Shown piece after piece: positions 21,893 to 35,130 of a stretch of DNA of 64,000 nt. The first letter of the stretch is position 1. Each line of letters starts with the position of its first letter. The stretch lies in the NCBI RefSeq assembly GCF_003286085.1, contig NW_020825289.1, positions 1-64,000 of the forward strand. Reading direction: 5' to 3'. Position numbers and translations under genes: made by a program. The notes below the pieces were generated by a model. The model was not told the origin of the DNA, ran no database searches, and saw nothing but the letters and a program-made list of their open reading frames with translations. The DNA comes from Drosophila persimilis (Eukaryota > Arthropoda > Insecta > Diptera > Drosophilidae).

Positions 21893-24800
21893 GCGTAGAG
21901 ACGTATTTCGTTAGCAGAGATAAATTATCCGTCAGGAGATGTAAATTTCCCGCCGTCGGAGATAAGTTTTCTGCAAGCGGAGAGACGTATTTCGTCAGCA
22001 GAGATAAGTTGTCCGGTAGGGGATATAGATTTCCCGCCACCGGAAATAAGTTTTCCGCCAGCGGAGAGACGTATTTTGTTAGCAGAGATAAGATGTCCGG
22101 CAGGGGATATAGATTTCCCGCCGCCGGAGGTAAATGTTCTGCCAGCGGAGATTAGTTTTCTGCCGGCGGAGAAACGTAATTCGTCAGCGGGGATAAATTA
22201 TCAGACAGGAGATGTAAATTTCCCGCCGTCGGAGATAAGATTTCTGCCAGTGGAGAATCGTAGTTCGTCAGCGGAGATAAATTGTCTGCCAGCGGAGATA
22301 AGTTGTCCGCCAGCGGATATAGATTTCCCAGCACCGGAAACAAGTTTTCCTCCAACGGAGAGACGTGTTTCGTAAGCAGAGATAAGTTGTCTGGCAGGTG
22401 ATATAGATTTCCCGCCGCCGGAGATAAGTTTTCTGCCAGCGTAGAGACGTATTTCGTTAGCAGAGATAAGCTGTCCGTCAGGGAATATAAATTTTCCGGC
22501 GACGGATGTAAATGTTCTGCCAGCGGAGATCAGTTTTCTGCCGGCGGAGAAACGTATCTTGTCAGCGGAAATAAAATGTCCGCCAGCGCAGATAAGATGT
22601 CTGTCAGCGGAGAAAAGTTTTCCGCCAGCAGATATAAATTTCCCGCCGCCGGAGATAAGTTTTCCGCCAGCGGAGAGACATATTTCGTTAGCAGAGATAA
22701 GCTGTTCGGCAGGGGATATAAATTTCCCGCCGCCGGAGGTAAATGTTCTGCCAGCAGAGATAAGTTTTCTGCCGGCGGAGGAACGTAGTTCGTCAGCAGA
22801 GATAAGTTTTCTGCAAGCGGAGAGACGTATTTCGTCAACAGAGATAAGTTGTCCGGCAGGGGATATATATTTCCCGCCACCGGAAATAAGTTTTCCGTCA
22901 GCGGAGAGACGTATTTCGTTAGCAGAGATAAGTTGTCATGCCGGGGATATAATGTTCTCGCCGCCGAAGATAAGTTTTCTGCAAGCGGAGAGACTTATTT
23001 CGTCAGCAGAGATAAGTTTTCTGCAAGCGGAGAGACGTATTTCGTCAGCAGAGATAAGTTGTCCGGTAGGGGATATAGATTTCCCGCCACCGGAAATAAG
23101 TTTTCCGCCAGCGGAGAGACGTATTTTGTTAGCAGAGATAAGATGTCTGGCAGGGGATATAGATTTCCCGCCGCCGGAGGTAAATGTTCTGCCAGCGGAG
23201 ATTAGTTTTCTGCCGGCGGAGAAACGTAATTCGTCAGCGGGGATAAATTATCCGTCAGGAGATGTAAATTTCCCGCCGTCGGAGATAAGATTTCTGCCAG
23301 TGGAGAATCGTAGCTCGTCAGCGGAGATAAATTGTCTGCCAGCGGAGATAAGTTGTCCGCCAGCGGATATAGATTTCCCAGCACCGGAAACAAGTTTTCC
23401 TCCAACGGAGAGACGTGTTTCGTAAGCAGAGATAAGTTGTCTGGCAGGTGATATATATTTCCCGCCACCGGAGATAAGTTTTCTGCCAGCGTAGAGACGT
23501 ATTTCGTTAGCAGAGATAAGCTGTCCGTCAGGGAATATAAATTTCCCGCCACCGGAGGTAAATGTTCTGCCAGCGGAGATTAGTTTTCTGCCGGCGGAGA
23601 AACGGATCTCGTCAGCGGAAATAAAATGTCCGCCAGCGGATATAAGATGTCTGTCTGCGGAGAAAAGTTTTCCGCCAGCAGTTATAATTTTACCGCCACC
23701 GCAGATAAGTTTTCCGCCAGCGGAGAGATGTATTTTGTCAGCCGAGATAAGATATCCGGCAGGGGATATAAATTTCCCGCCACCGGAAATAAGTTTTCCG
23801 ACAGCGGAGAGATGTATTTCGTCAGCAGAGATAAGTTTTCTGCAAGCGGAGGAACGTAGTTCGTCTGCGGAGATAAGTTGTCCGGCATGGGATATATATT
23901 TCCCGCCACCGGAAATTAGTTTTCCGCCAGCGGAGAGACGTATTTCGTCAGCAAAGATAAGTTGTCCGGCAGGGGATATAGATTTCCCGCAACCGGAAGT
24001 AAGTTTTCCGCCAGCGGAGAGACGTATTTCGTTAGCAGAGATAAGCTGTCCGGCAGGGGATATAAATTTCCCGCCGCCGGAGATAAGTTTTCTGCCAGCG
24101 TAGAGACGTATTTTGTCAGCAGAGATAAGTTGTCTGGCAGGGGATATAGATTTCCCGCCACCGGAAGTAAGTTTTCCGCCAGCGGAGAGACGTATTTCGT
24201 TAGCAGAGATAAGCTGTCCGGCAGGGGATATAAATTTCCCGCCGCCGGAAGTAAATGTTCTGCCAGCGGAGATCAGTTTTGTGCCGGCGGAGAAACGTAG
24301 CTCGTCAGCGGAAATAAAATGTCCGCCAGCGCAGATAAGATGTCTGTCAGCGGAGAAAAGTTTTCCGCCAGCAGATATAAATTTCCCGCCGCCGGAGATA
24401 AGTTTTCCGCCAGCGGAGAGACGTATTTCGTTAGCAGAGATAAGCTGTTCGGCAGGGGATATAAATTTCCCGCCGCCGGAGGTAAATGTTCTGCCAGCAG
24501 AGATAAGTTTTCTGCCGGCGGAGGAACGTAGTTCGTCAGCAGATATAAGTTTTCTGCAAGCGGGTAGACGGTTTTCGTCAGCAGAGATAAGTTGTCCGGC
24601 AGGGGATATATATTTCCCGCCACCGGAGGTAAATGTTCTGCCAGCAGAGATAAGTTTTCTGCCGGCGGAGAATCGTAGTTCGTCTGCGGAGATAAGTTGT
24701 CCGGCAGGGGCTATAGATTTCCCGCCGCCGAAGATAAGTTTTCCGCCAGCGGAGAGACGTATTTCGTTAGCAGAGATAAGTTGTCAGGAAGGGGATATAA

Positions 24801-24999
24801 TGTTCTCACCGCCGGAGATAAGTTTTCTGCAAACGGAGAGACGTATTTCGTCAGCAAAGATAAGTTGTCCGGCAGGGGATATAGATATCCCGCCACCGGA
24901 AGTAAGTTTTCCGCCAGCGGAGAGACGTATTTCGTTAGCAGAGATAAGCTGTCCGGCAGGGGATATAAATTTCCCGCCGCCGTAGATAAGTTTTCTGCA

Positions 25000-27110
25000 A
25001 GCGAAGAGACGTATTTCGTTAGCAGAGATAAGCTGTTCGGCAGGGGATATAAATTTCCCGCCGCCGGAGGTAAATGTTCTGCCAGCAGAGATAAGTTTTC
25101 TGCCGGCGGAGAATCGTAGTTCGTCTGCGGAGATAAGTTGTCCGGCAGGGGCTATAGATTTCCCGCCGCCGAAGATAAGTTTTCTGCCAGCGTAGAGACG
25201 TATTTTGTCAGCAGAGATAAGTTGTCCGGCAGGGGATATAGATTTCCCGCCACCGGAAGTAAGTTTTCCGCCAGCGGAGAGACGTATTTCGTTAGCAGAG
25301 ATAAGCTGTCCGGCAGGGGATATAAATTTCCCGCCGCCGGAAGTAAATGTTCTGCCAGCGGAGATCAGTTTTGTGCCGGCGGAGAAACGTAGCTCGTCAG
25401 CGGAAATAAAATGTCCGCCAGCGCAGATGAGATGTCTGTCAGCGGAGAAAAGTTTTCCGCCAGCAGATATAAATTTCCCGCCGCCGGAGATAAGTTTTCC
25501 GCCAGCGGAGAGACGTATTTCGTTAGCAGAGATAAGTTGTCAGGCCGGCGATATAATGTTCTCGCCGCCGGAGTTAAGTTTTCTGCAAGCGGAGAGACGT
25601 ATTTAGTTAGCAGAGATAAGTTGTCAGGCCGGGGATATAATGTTCTCGCCGCCGGAGATAAGTTTTCTGCAAGCGAAGAGACGTATTTCGTCAGCAGAGA
25701 TAAGTTTTCTGCAAGCGTAGAGACGTATTTCGTCAGCAGAGATAAGTTGTCCGGCAGGGGATATATATTTCCCACCACGAGAAATAAGTTTTCCGCCAGC
25801 GGAGAGACGTATTTCGTCAGCAAAGATAAGTTGTCCGGCAGGGGATATAGATATCCCGCCACCGGAAGTAAGTTTTCCGCCAGCGGAGAGACGTATTTCG
25901 TTAGCAGAGATAAGCTGTCCGGCAGGGGATATAAATTTCCCGCCGCCGGAGATAAATTTTCTGCCAGCGTAGAGACGTATTTTGTCAGCAGAGATAAGTT
26001 GTCCGGCAGGGGATATAGATTTCCCGCCACCGGAAGTAAATGTTCTGCCAGCGGAGATCAGTTTTCTGCCGGCAGAGAAACGTAGCTCGTCAGCGGAAAT
26101 AAAATGTAAGCCAGCGGAGATAAGGTGTCTGTCAGCGGAGAAAAGTTTTCCGCCAGCAGATATAAATTTCCCGCCACCGCAGATAAGCTTTCTGCCGGCG
26201 GAGGAACGTAGTTCGTCAGCAGATATAAGTTTTCTGCAAGCGGGTAGACGTATTTCGTCAGCAGAGATAAGTTGTCCGTCAGGGGATATATATTTCCCGC
26301 CACCGGAAATAAGTTTTCCGCCAGCGGAGAGACGTATTTCGTTAGCAGAGATAAGTTGTCAGGCCGGCGATATAATGTTCTCGCCGCCGGAGTTAAGTTT
26401 TCTGCAAGCGGAGAGACGTATTTAGTTAGCAGAGATAAGTTGTCAGGCCGGGGATATAATGTTCTCGCCGCCGGAGATAAGTTTTCTGCAAGCGAAGAGA
26501 CGTATTTCGTCAGCAGAGATAAGTTTTCTGCAAGCGTAGAGACGTATTTCGTCAGCAGAGATAAGTTGTCCGGCAGGGGATATATATTTCCCGCCACCGG
26601 AAATAAGTTTTCCGCCAGCGGAGAGACGTATTTCGTTAGCAGAGATAAGTTGTCAGGCCGGGGATATAATGTTCTCGCCGCCGGAGATAAGTTTTCTGCA
26701 AGCGAAGAGACGTATTTCGTCAGCAGAGATAAGTTTTCTGCAAGCGTAGAGACGTATTTCGTCAGCAGAGATAAGTTGTCCGGCAGGGGATATATATTTC
26801 CCACCACGAGAAATAAGTTTTCCGCCAGCGGAGAGACGTATTTCGTCAGCAAAGATAAGTTGTCCGGCAGGGGATATAGATATCCCGCCACCGGAAGTAA
26901 GTTTTCCGCCAGCGGAGAGACGTATTTCGTTAGCAGAGATAAGCTGTCCGGCAGGGGATATAAATTTCCCGCCGCCGGAGATAAATTTTCTGCCAGCGTA
27001 GAGACGTATTTTGTCAGCAGAGATAAGTTGTCCGGCAGGGGATATAGATTTCCCGCCACCGGAAGTAAATGTTCAGCCAGCGGAGATCAGTTTTCTGCCG
27101 GCAGAGAAAC
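25000..27110 (+). repeat. 1029-bp offset duplication in satellite
   Basis: The series ending at 26085 recurs ending at 27114. It includes the GGCCGGCGATATAATGTTCT variants, the AAATAAAATGTAAGCCAGCG unit and the CACCACGAGAAATAAG unit. The offset is 1029 bp (49 monomers). A further 588-bp offset (28 monomers) links 27087-27513 with 27675-28100. Edges are approximate. Confidence 0.7.
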
Positions 27111-29499
27111 GTAGCTCGTCAGCGGAAATAAAATGTAAGCCAGCGGAGATAAGGTGTCTGTCAGCGGAGAAAAGTTTTCCGCCAGCAGATATAAATTTCC
27201 CGCCACCGCAGATAAGTTTTCCGCCAGCGGAGAGATGTATTTTGTCAGCCGAGATAAGATGTCCGGCAGGGTATATAAATTTCCCGCCACCGGAAATAAG
27301 TTTTCCGCCAGCGGAGAGACGTATTTCGTTAGCAGAGATAAGTTGTCAGGCCGGGGATATAATCTTCTCACCGCCGTAGATAAGTTTTCTGCAAGCGAAG
27401 AGACGTATTTCGTTAGCAGAGATAAGCTGTTCGGCAGGGGATATAAATTTCCGGCCGCCGGAGGTAAATGTTCTGCCAGCAGAGATAAGTTTTCTGCCGG
27501 CGGAGGAACGTAGTTCGTCCGCGGAGATAAGTTGTCCGGCAGGGGATATAGATTTCCCGCCGCCGGAGATAAGTTTTCTGCCAGCGTAGAGACGTATTTC
27601 GTCAGCAGAGATAAGTTGTCCGGCAGGGGATATATATTTCCCGCCACCGGAAGTAAATGTTCTGCCAGCGGAGATCAGTTTTCTGCCGGCAGAGAAACGT
27701 TGCTCGTCAGCGGAAATAAAATGTAAGCCAGCGGAGATAAGGTGTCTGTCAGCGGAGAAAAGTTTTCCGCCAGCAGATATAAATTTCCCGCCACCGCAGA
27801 TAAGTTTTCCGCCAGCGGAGAGATGTATTTTGTCAGCCGAGATAAGATGTCCGGCAGGGTATATAAATTTCCCGCCACCGGAAATAAGTTTTCCGCCAGC
27901 GGAGAGACGTATTTCGTTAGCAGAGATAAGCTGTCCGGCAGGGGATATAAATTTCCCGCCGCCGGAGATAAGTTTTCTGCCAGCGTAGAGACGTATTTTG
28001 TCAGCAGAGATAAGTTGTCCGGCAGGGGATATATATTTCCCACCACGAGAAATAAGTTTTCCGCCAGCGGAAAGACGTATTTCGTCAGCAAAGATAAGTT
28101 GTCCGGCAGGGGATATATATTTCCCGCCACCGGAAATAAGTTTTCCGCCAGCGGAGAGACGTATTTCGTTAGCAGAGATAAGTTGTCAGGCCGGGGATAT
28201 AATGTTCTCACCGCCGGAGATAAGTTTTCTGCAAGCGCAGAGACGTATTTCGTTAGCAGAGATAAGCTGTTCGGCAGGGGATATAAATTTCCCGCCGCCG
28301 GAGGTAAATGTTCTGCCAGCAGAGATAAGTTTTCTGCCGGCGGAGGAACGTAGTTCGTCTGCGGAGATAAGTTGTCCGGCAGGGGATATAGATTTCCCGC
28401 CGCCGGAGATAAGTTTTCTGCCAGCGTAGAGACGTATTTCGTCAGCAGAGATAAGTTGTCCGGCAGGGGATATATATTTCCCGCCACCGGAGGTAAATGT
28501 TCTGCCAGCGGAGATTAGTTTTCTGCCGGCGGAGAAACGTAATTCGTCAGCGGGGATAAATTGTCCGTCAGGGGATGTAAATTTCCCGCCGTCGGAGATC
28601 AGATTTCTGCCAGTGGAGAATCGTAGTTCGTTAGCGGAGATAAATTGTCTGCCAGCGGAGATAAGTTGGCCGCCAGCGGATATAGATTTCCCTGGGCCGG
28701 AAATAAGTTTTCCTCCAACGGAGAGACGTATTTCGTAAGCAGAGATAAGTAGTCTGGCAGGGGATATAGATTTCCCGCCGCCGGAGATAAGTTTTCTGCC
28801 AGCGTAGAGACGTATTTCGTTAGCAGAGATAAGCTGTCCGGCAGGGAATATAAATTTCCCGCATCCGGATGTAAATGTTCTGCCAGCGGAGATCAGTTTT
28901 CTGCCGGCGGAGAAACGTAGCTCGTCAGCGGAAATAAAATGTAAGCCAGCGGAGATAAGATGTCTGTCAGCGGAGAAAAGTTTTCCGCCAGCAGATATAA
29001 ATTTCCCGCCACCGCAGATAAGTTTTCCGCCAGCGGAGAGATGTATTTTGTCAGCCGTGATAAGATGTCCGGCAGGGTATATAAATTTCCCGCCACCGGA
29101 AATTAGTTCTCCGCCAGCGGAGAGACGTATTTCGTCAGCAGAGATAAGTTTTCTGCCAGCGGAGGAACGTAGTTCGTCTGTGGAGATAAGTTGTCCGGCA
29201 GGTGATACATATTTCCCGCCACCGGAAATTAGTTTTTCGCCAGCGGAGAAACGTATTTCGTCAGCAAAGATAAGTTGTCCGGCAGGGGATATAGATTTCC
29301 CGCCGCCGGAGATAAGTTTTCTGCCAGCGGAGAGACGTATTTTGTCAGCAGAGATAAGTTGTCCGGCAGGGGATATAGATTTTCCGCCACCGGAAGTAAA
29401 CGTTCTGCCAGCGGAGATCAGTTTTCTGCCGGCGGAGAAACGTAGCTCGTCACCGGAAATAAAATGTCCGTCAGGGGATGTAAATTTCCCGCCGTCGGA

Positions 29500-31660
29500 G
29501 ATAAGATTTCTGCCAGTGGATAATCGTAGTTCGTCAGCGGAGATAAATTGTCTGCCAGCGGAGATAAGTTGTCCGCAAGCGGATATAGATTTCCCGGCAC
29601 CGGAAATAAGTTTTCTGCCAGCGTAGAGACGTATTTCGACAGCAGAGATAAGTTGTCCTGCAGGGAATATATATTTCCCGCCACCGGAAATAAGTTTTTC
29701 GTCAGCAGAAATAAGTTTTCTGCAAGCGGAGAGACGTATTTCGTCAGCAGAGATAAGTTGTCCGGCAGGGGATGTATATTTCCCGCCGCCGGAGGTAAAT
29801 GTTCTGCCAGCGGAGATCAGTTTTCTGCCGGCGGAAAAACGTAATTCGTCAGCGGGGATAAATTGTCCGTCAGGGGATGTAAATTTCCCGCCGTCGGAGA
29901 TAAGATTTCTGCCAGTGGATAATCGTAGTTCGTCAGGGGAGATAAATTGTCTGCCAGCGGAGATAAGTTGTCCGCAAGCGGATATAGATTTCCCGGCACC
30001 GGAAATAAGTTTTCTGCCAGCGTAGAGACGTATTTCGTCAGCAGAGATAAGTTGTCCTGCAGGGAATATATATTTCCCGCCACCGGAAATAAGTTTTTCG
30101 TCAGCAGAAATAAGTTTTCTGCAAGCGGAGAGACGTATTTCGTCAGCAGAGATAAGTTGTCCGGCAGGGGATATATATTTCCCGCCACCGGAAATAAGTT
30201 TTCCGCCAGCGGAGAGACGTATTTCGTTAGCAGAGATAAGCTGTCCGCCAGGGGATATAAATTTCCCGCCGCCGGAGGTAAATGTTCTGCCAGCGGAGAT
30301 CAGTTTTCTGCCGGCGGAGAAACGTAATTTGTCAGCGGGTATAAATTGTCCGTCAGGGGATGTAAATTTCCCGCCGTCGGAGATACGATTTCTGCCAGTG
30401 GAGAATCGTAGTTCGTCAACGGAGATAAATTGTCTGCCAGCGGAGATAAGTTGTCCGCCAGCGGATATAGATTTCCCGGCGCCGGAGATAAGTTTTCTGC
30501 CAGCGTAGAGACGTATTTCGTCAGCAGAGATAAGTTATCCGGCAGGGGATATATATTTCCCGCCACCGCAGATAAGTTTTCCGCCAGCGGAGAGAAGTAT
30601 TTTGTCAGCCGAGATAAGATGTCCGGCAGGGTATATAAATTTCCCGCCACCGGAAATTAGTTCTCCGCCAGTGGAGAGACGTATTTCGTCAGCAGAGATA
30701 AGTTTTCTGCAAGCGGAGGAACGTAGTTCGTCTGTGGAGATAAGTTGTCCGGTAGGTGATACATATTTCCCGCCACCGGAAATTAGTTTTCCGCCAGCGG
30801 AGAGACGTATTTCGTCAGCAAAGATAAGTTGTCCGGCAGGGGATATAGATTTCCCGCCGCCGGAGATAAGTTTTCTGCCAGCGGAGAGACGTATTTGGTC
30901 AGCAGAGATAAGTTGTCCGGCAGGGGATATAGATTTTCCGCCACCGGAAGTAAATGTTCTGCCAGCGGAGATCAGTTTTCTGCCGGCGGAGAAACGTAAT
31001 TTGTCAGCGGGGATAAATTGTCCGTCAGGGGATGTAAATTTCCCGCCGTCGGAGATACGATTTCTGCCAGTGGAGAATCGTAGTTCGTCAACGGAGATAA
31101 ATTGTTTGCCAGCGGAGATAAGTTGTCCGCCAGCGGATATAGATTTCCCGGCGCCGGAGATAAGTTTTCTGCCAGCGTAGAGACGTATTTCGTCAGCAGA
31201 GATAAGTTATCCGGCAGGGGATATATATTTCCCGCCACCGGAAATAAGTTTTCCGCCGGCGGAGAGACGTATTTCGTTAGCAGAGATAAGTTGTCAGGCC
31301 GGGGATATCAATTTCTCGCCGCCGGAGATTAGTTTTCTACAAGCGGAGAGACGTCTTTCGTCATCAGAGATAAGTTTGCTGCAAGCGGAGAGACGTATTT
31401 CGTCAGCAGAGATAAGTTGTCCGGCAGAGGATATAGATTTCCCGCCACCGCAGATAAGTTTTCCGCCAGCGGAGAGATGTATTTTGTCAGCCGTGATAAG
31501 ATGTCCGTCAAGGGATATAGATTTCCCGCCGCCGGAGGTAAATGCTATGCCAGCGGAGATCAGTTTTCTGCCGGCGGAGAAACGTAATTCGTCAGCGGGG
31601 ATAAATTGTCCGTCAGGGGATGTAAATTTCCCGCCGCCGGAGATACGATTTCTGCCAGTG
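29500..31660 (+). repeat. 399-bp and 672-bp offset duplications in satellite
   Basis: Units starting at 29548 recur at 29947 (399 bp, 19 monomers). The series at 30430 recurs at 31102 (672 bp, 32 monomers or 8 units of 84 bp). The stretch 31340-31660 resembles 36727-37050 on the far side of element G2, so that local duplication predates the G2 insertion. Confidence 0.65.
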
Positions 31661-31809
31661 GAGAATCGTAGTTCGTCAGCGGAGATAAATTGTCTGCCAG
31701 CGGAGATAAGTTGTCCGCAAGCGGATATAGATTTCCCGGCACCGGAAATAAGTTTTCTGCCAGCGTAGAGACGTATTTCGTCAGCAGAGATAAGTTGTCC
31801 GGCAGGGAA

Positions 31810-31813
31810 TATA
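31810..31813. repeat. Target-site duplication TATA, left side of G2
   Basis: TATA abuts the LTR at its left end. The partner is at 36723-36726. Confidence 0.8.
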
Positions 31814-32102
31814 TGTAAGATTAATATTAAAGTATCGTTTATTAATAATGTTTTGATCGAAAAAGAGTACAAATTGTTTGATTTAAGATGTGCTATTAAT
31901 GATTCTGTTCTTCCGACTTTTTGTTCGACTTTCTGCTTCTACTTCCAACAACCGACTCCCATATCGATAACCCCTTATCGGCTAGGTCTTTTAAACATCG
32001 GTTAAGTCTGGTTATATCGGTTAGGTCTTATCGATGGTATCTTAAGTTCAAATGTTAATTTAGATGGGATAGTGCTAACTGCTTGATACACTGTCCTTTA
32101 CA
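31814..32102 (-). repeat. 3' LTR of G2 (289 bp)
   Basis: On the minus strand it begins TGTAAAGGACAG and ends ATTAATCTTACA. It matches 36443-36722 except for a few substitutions and an extra 9 bp (near 32070-32080). The pol stop codon TAA lies 3-5 nt inside it. It holds a perfect TATCGATA palindrome at 31962-31969. Confidence 0.92.
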
Positions 32103-35100
32103 TTCGGCCCTCCTGCTCATCTTCATCTGTCCCAGATGATAATATATCCTCGTTCTCTGAGAAAAAACGCCATAGCTTCATATTGTCACTGCTCGTTGCG
32201 GTGATGTTTGGCCCCTCGACTTGAGCAACCTTTCTGACGTCGTAGCGACCCTTCCGCTTTACCTTGGTGACTTCATATGGGCCTAGATACTCGCTGGCCA
32301 ACTTGCGTCCTGCGACGAACTGCGTCCTCTTGATCGCGACCATGTCTCCTAGTCTGTAGCCGTGCTCAGGTCGTCGTTTTTTATCATAATTGCGCTTGTA
32401 CACCTCTTGCGCCTTCTCAATGTTTTGTTTCGCTTGGTCACGCAGTTCTTGGCGCTCGTTGTTAAACTGCGTAACCAACTCCTCGTTGAGAACCTCCAAT
32501 AGTCGACTTTCAGCTTGTCTGTTCATCTTTGTCCCAAACATGACCTCGAATGGCGACGACTTCAACGTAGAATGCACATGCGAATTAATCGCCACCTAAA
32601 CCTTTGGCACATGCTTGTAACACTTCGTTGACTCCTGAGCTGAGAGCTTTGCGATGATACCCAAAATTGAACGGTTCACCCGCTCAATCTGACCGTTGCC
32701 TCTCGCCACACCTGTCGTTGTACACACATGTTCGACTTTGTTCTCGTTGAGAAACTCGCTGAATGCGTTGGATGTAAACGCTGCTCCTCTGTCGCTGACT
32801 ATGCGCTTGGGAAAACCAAACACAAATGACCAATCTCTCAGCCTCTTCACAACTTCTTCGTGACCTGTTGACTTAGTTGGGAACAGCCACACAAACTTGG
32901 AGAATGCATCTACCACAGCAAAAATGTAATTGTATTGCTTGGCTGTCGCATCCATTGGTCCCAAATGATCAACGTGCAGCGTGTATAGTGGTGTGTCACC
33001 CTTGTCAATGCAATGAAGATAGCCTTCTTGTTTGCCCAACTTTTTGCTGAAAATTATACAACTGATACAATTAGTAATCAACTTATTTACTTTCCGTTCA
33101 AGGTGCGGAATCCAGTATTGCTGCTGAACTGAGTGCATTGTCTTCGCTGTGGAGAAATGACCAACTTCATGCGATCCTTGAATGATGTCCCTTTCCATCA
33201 GCCTTGGAACCACCAATACGTCATTGCCATTTACAGATTTGAAGAGAAGACCTTCTTTTAGCTTGTAGTCTTGATATGGGTGCTGCTTCAGGATCTCAAC
33301 TGTGGCTTTGATGAAATCGTCATCCTGCTGTTCTTTCTTTATCCGAGCTGTTAGCTCCGTCGTCACGAACATGCATGTCTGCGGAAAACGACTGAGACAG
33401 TCCACGTGTCTCATTCTGTCCCCTGGGCGGTGTACTACTTTGAATGTAAAGTCCTCCATATACAGAATCCACTGTGAAACTTCTCCGGGTATATCTGCTT
33501 TCGTTGTTGTCTGCTTAAACGCCGCACAGTCAGTGGCAAGATCAAATTTGATCCCCAACAGGTAGTGACGAAACTTCTTGAGTGCGAGGTATGCAGCTTT
33601 GACCTCCAAATAGTAACTGTGACGTTTGGACTCAGCTTGTGTAGTCTTTTTACTCCAATAGTAAATCGGGTGGAAATTGCCATCAAACTGCTGCAACAAA
33701 ACTGCTCCGAAACCTTCTTTGGATGCATCCGTGTGGAGTTCCGTTGGCGCTTCTCGTGAGTATAAATGTAATACAGGTGCGATTACAAGCAGATTCTTTA
33801 AGGTTTGTAGCGACTGTTGCTCTGCTTCGCCAATGTTGAAAACTGCTTCCTTCCTGAGTAGATTCGTGAGCGGCCGGGCAACTTGTGCATAGCCAGGGAT
33901 GAACTTTCTGAAAAAGCCTGTGAGTCCCAGAAATGCTTGAACTGCTTTAATGTCTTTGGGCGTATCAAACCGACTGACAGCTGCTGTTTTCTCTTTGCCG
34001 GGCCAGATTCTCCCGTCCACAATGATATGGCCCAGAAAGCTAATGCGGGGCTGCATGAAGCTACATTTCTTCCACTTGATCTTTAGGCCAAACTGCGCAG
34101 CTGTCTCCAGAACCAACTTCGTCTTCCTCATGCATACCTCGGGCGACGCGGCGTAAACAATTATGTCGTCCATATAAAGCTGCATAATGTCAGAGTTGAT
34201 TAATTCTTGAAAAATATAGCTTACGAACCGAATGAACGCAGCTGGCGAGTTCTTGAATCCGAAAGGCGCTTTATTAAACTCGAATAATCCCTCCTTTGTG
34301 ACGAAGGCCGTATACGACTTGCTTTGCTCTTCCATAGGCACATGGAAAAATCCGTTTTCAAGGTCCATTATGGTAAACCACTTAGCCGACTGCAGCTTTT
34401 CCAAGACTTCCTCCATGATCGGGACTGGGAAGCAGTCCAGCAATACCATGCTGTTTAACTTCCTGTAGTCTACGCAAACTCTAAGTGTACCATCTTTTTT
34501 TCTTCACGACGACAACTCTGCTCGCTACATTTGAAGACGACTTGCGTACGATTGCTTGCTCGATCCATTCTTCGACTTGCTTCTTTACGGCATTGGCTTC
34601 GTCTGTCGATAAACGACTCGGTGAGTGATGAAACGGCTTGATTACTCCGTCGGGAACTATCTTCAGTTGAATTGGAGACTGCTTTGCAACTTCTGTGGGC
34701 ATTTGGTGGGTAACTGTTTCTTGTCATCTGTTCAACGTCTTTTCGATATTGCGGTGGAGCTACAAAGGATGACTCTTCAGTTACATTATATATAAGAGCA
34801 TGCTCATCTGTTGGCACAGGATATGCGTCATGCTTCAAGAACGTGTATCCTTGCATATCAGCGACGAAACGGAACTTTTTAATGAAATCATGCCCCAAAA
34901 GTGCGTCGAAATCAACCTGGCTACTGGGGACTACTAAAAACTTCTGTGTGGTCTGCAAGTTATCCACGGTAACTTCTGCATTAAAGTATCCAACAGGCTT
35001 TGTTGATATCTGACCCAGACCGCGCAACATAGTTGTGCACTTCAAAAGTTTAACGTTTTTCATGGTCTTCAACATACTCTCTTTGATTATGGCCCTGTAT

Positions 35101-35130
35101 CCACAAGACAGTCAACTACAATGCCGTTTA
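32098..35130 (-). pseudogene. pol: Protease and pol of G2, frameshifted and with one stop
   Basis: Gypsy-type polyprotein on the minus strand. The protease DTG lies at the end of the gag frame (near 35090-35100). A single missing base right after it sends that frame into a stop at 35087-35089, while the protease body continues in another frame (35075 down, including LLGHDFIKKF). RT follows with VVVKKK near 34500, LENGFFHVPM near 34350 and active site LYMDDIIVYA near 34150-34180. RNase H has LHTDASKEGFGAVL near 33730. Integrase has a zinc region near 33170-33050, HVDHLGPMDAT near 32960, VSDRGAAFTS near 32800 and NGQIERVNRSI near 32690. Further breaks lie near 34725 and in an A run near 34494. 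An in-frame TAG at 32596-32598 separates the integrase C-terminal tail (to 32098). It is non-functional as read. Confidence 0.9.

Larger units (their letters stand above)
10688..31813 (+). repeat. Satellite block 2 (21-bp monomers, 84-bp units, higher-order duplications)
   Basis: About 21 kb of satellite. The common 84-bp unit consists of four 21-bp monomers with cores AGATAAGTTGTCCGGCAGGG, ATATAGATTTCCCGCCACCG, AAATAAGTTTTCCGCCAGCG and AGAGACGTATTTCGTCAGCA. A second recurrent block, about 10 monomers long, contains AGAAACGTAATTCGTCAGCG, GGATAAATTGTCCGTCAGGG, ATGTAAATTTCCCGCCGTCG and AGATAAGATTTCTGCCAGTG. The two block types alternate. Duplication offsets are multiples of 21. No inserted gene is seen. 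The first 4 bases are the G1 target duplication and the last 4 that of G2. Confidence 0.95.

Noticed and set aside
10692..31809. CRISPR array
   Set aside because: There is no fixed repeat with unique spacers. Every 21-bp segment is a variant of one monomer, and the context is eukaryotic with no cas genes.
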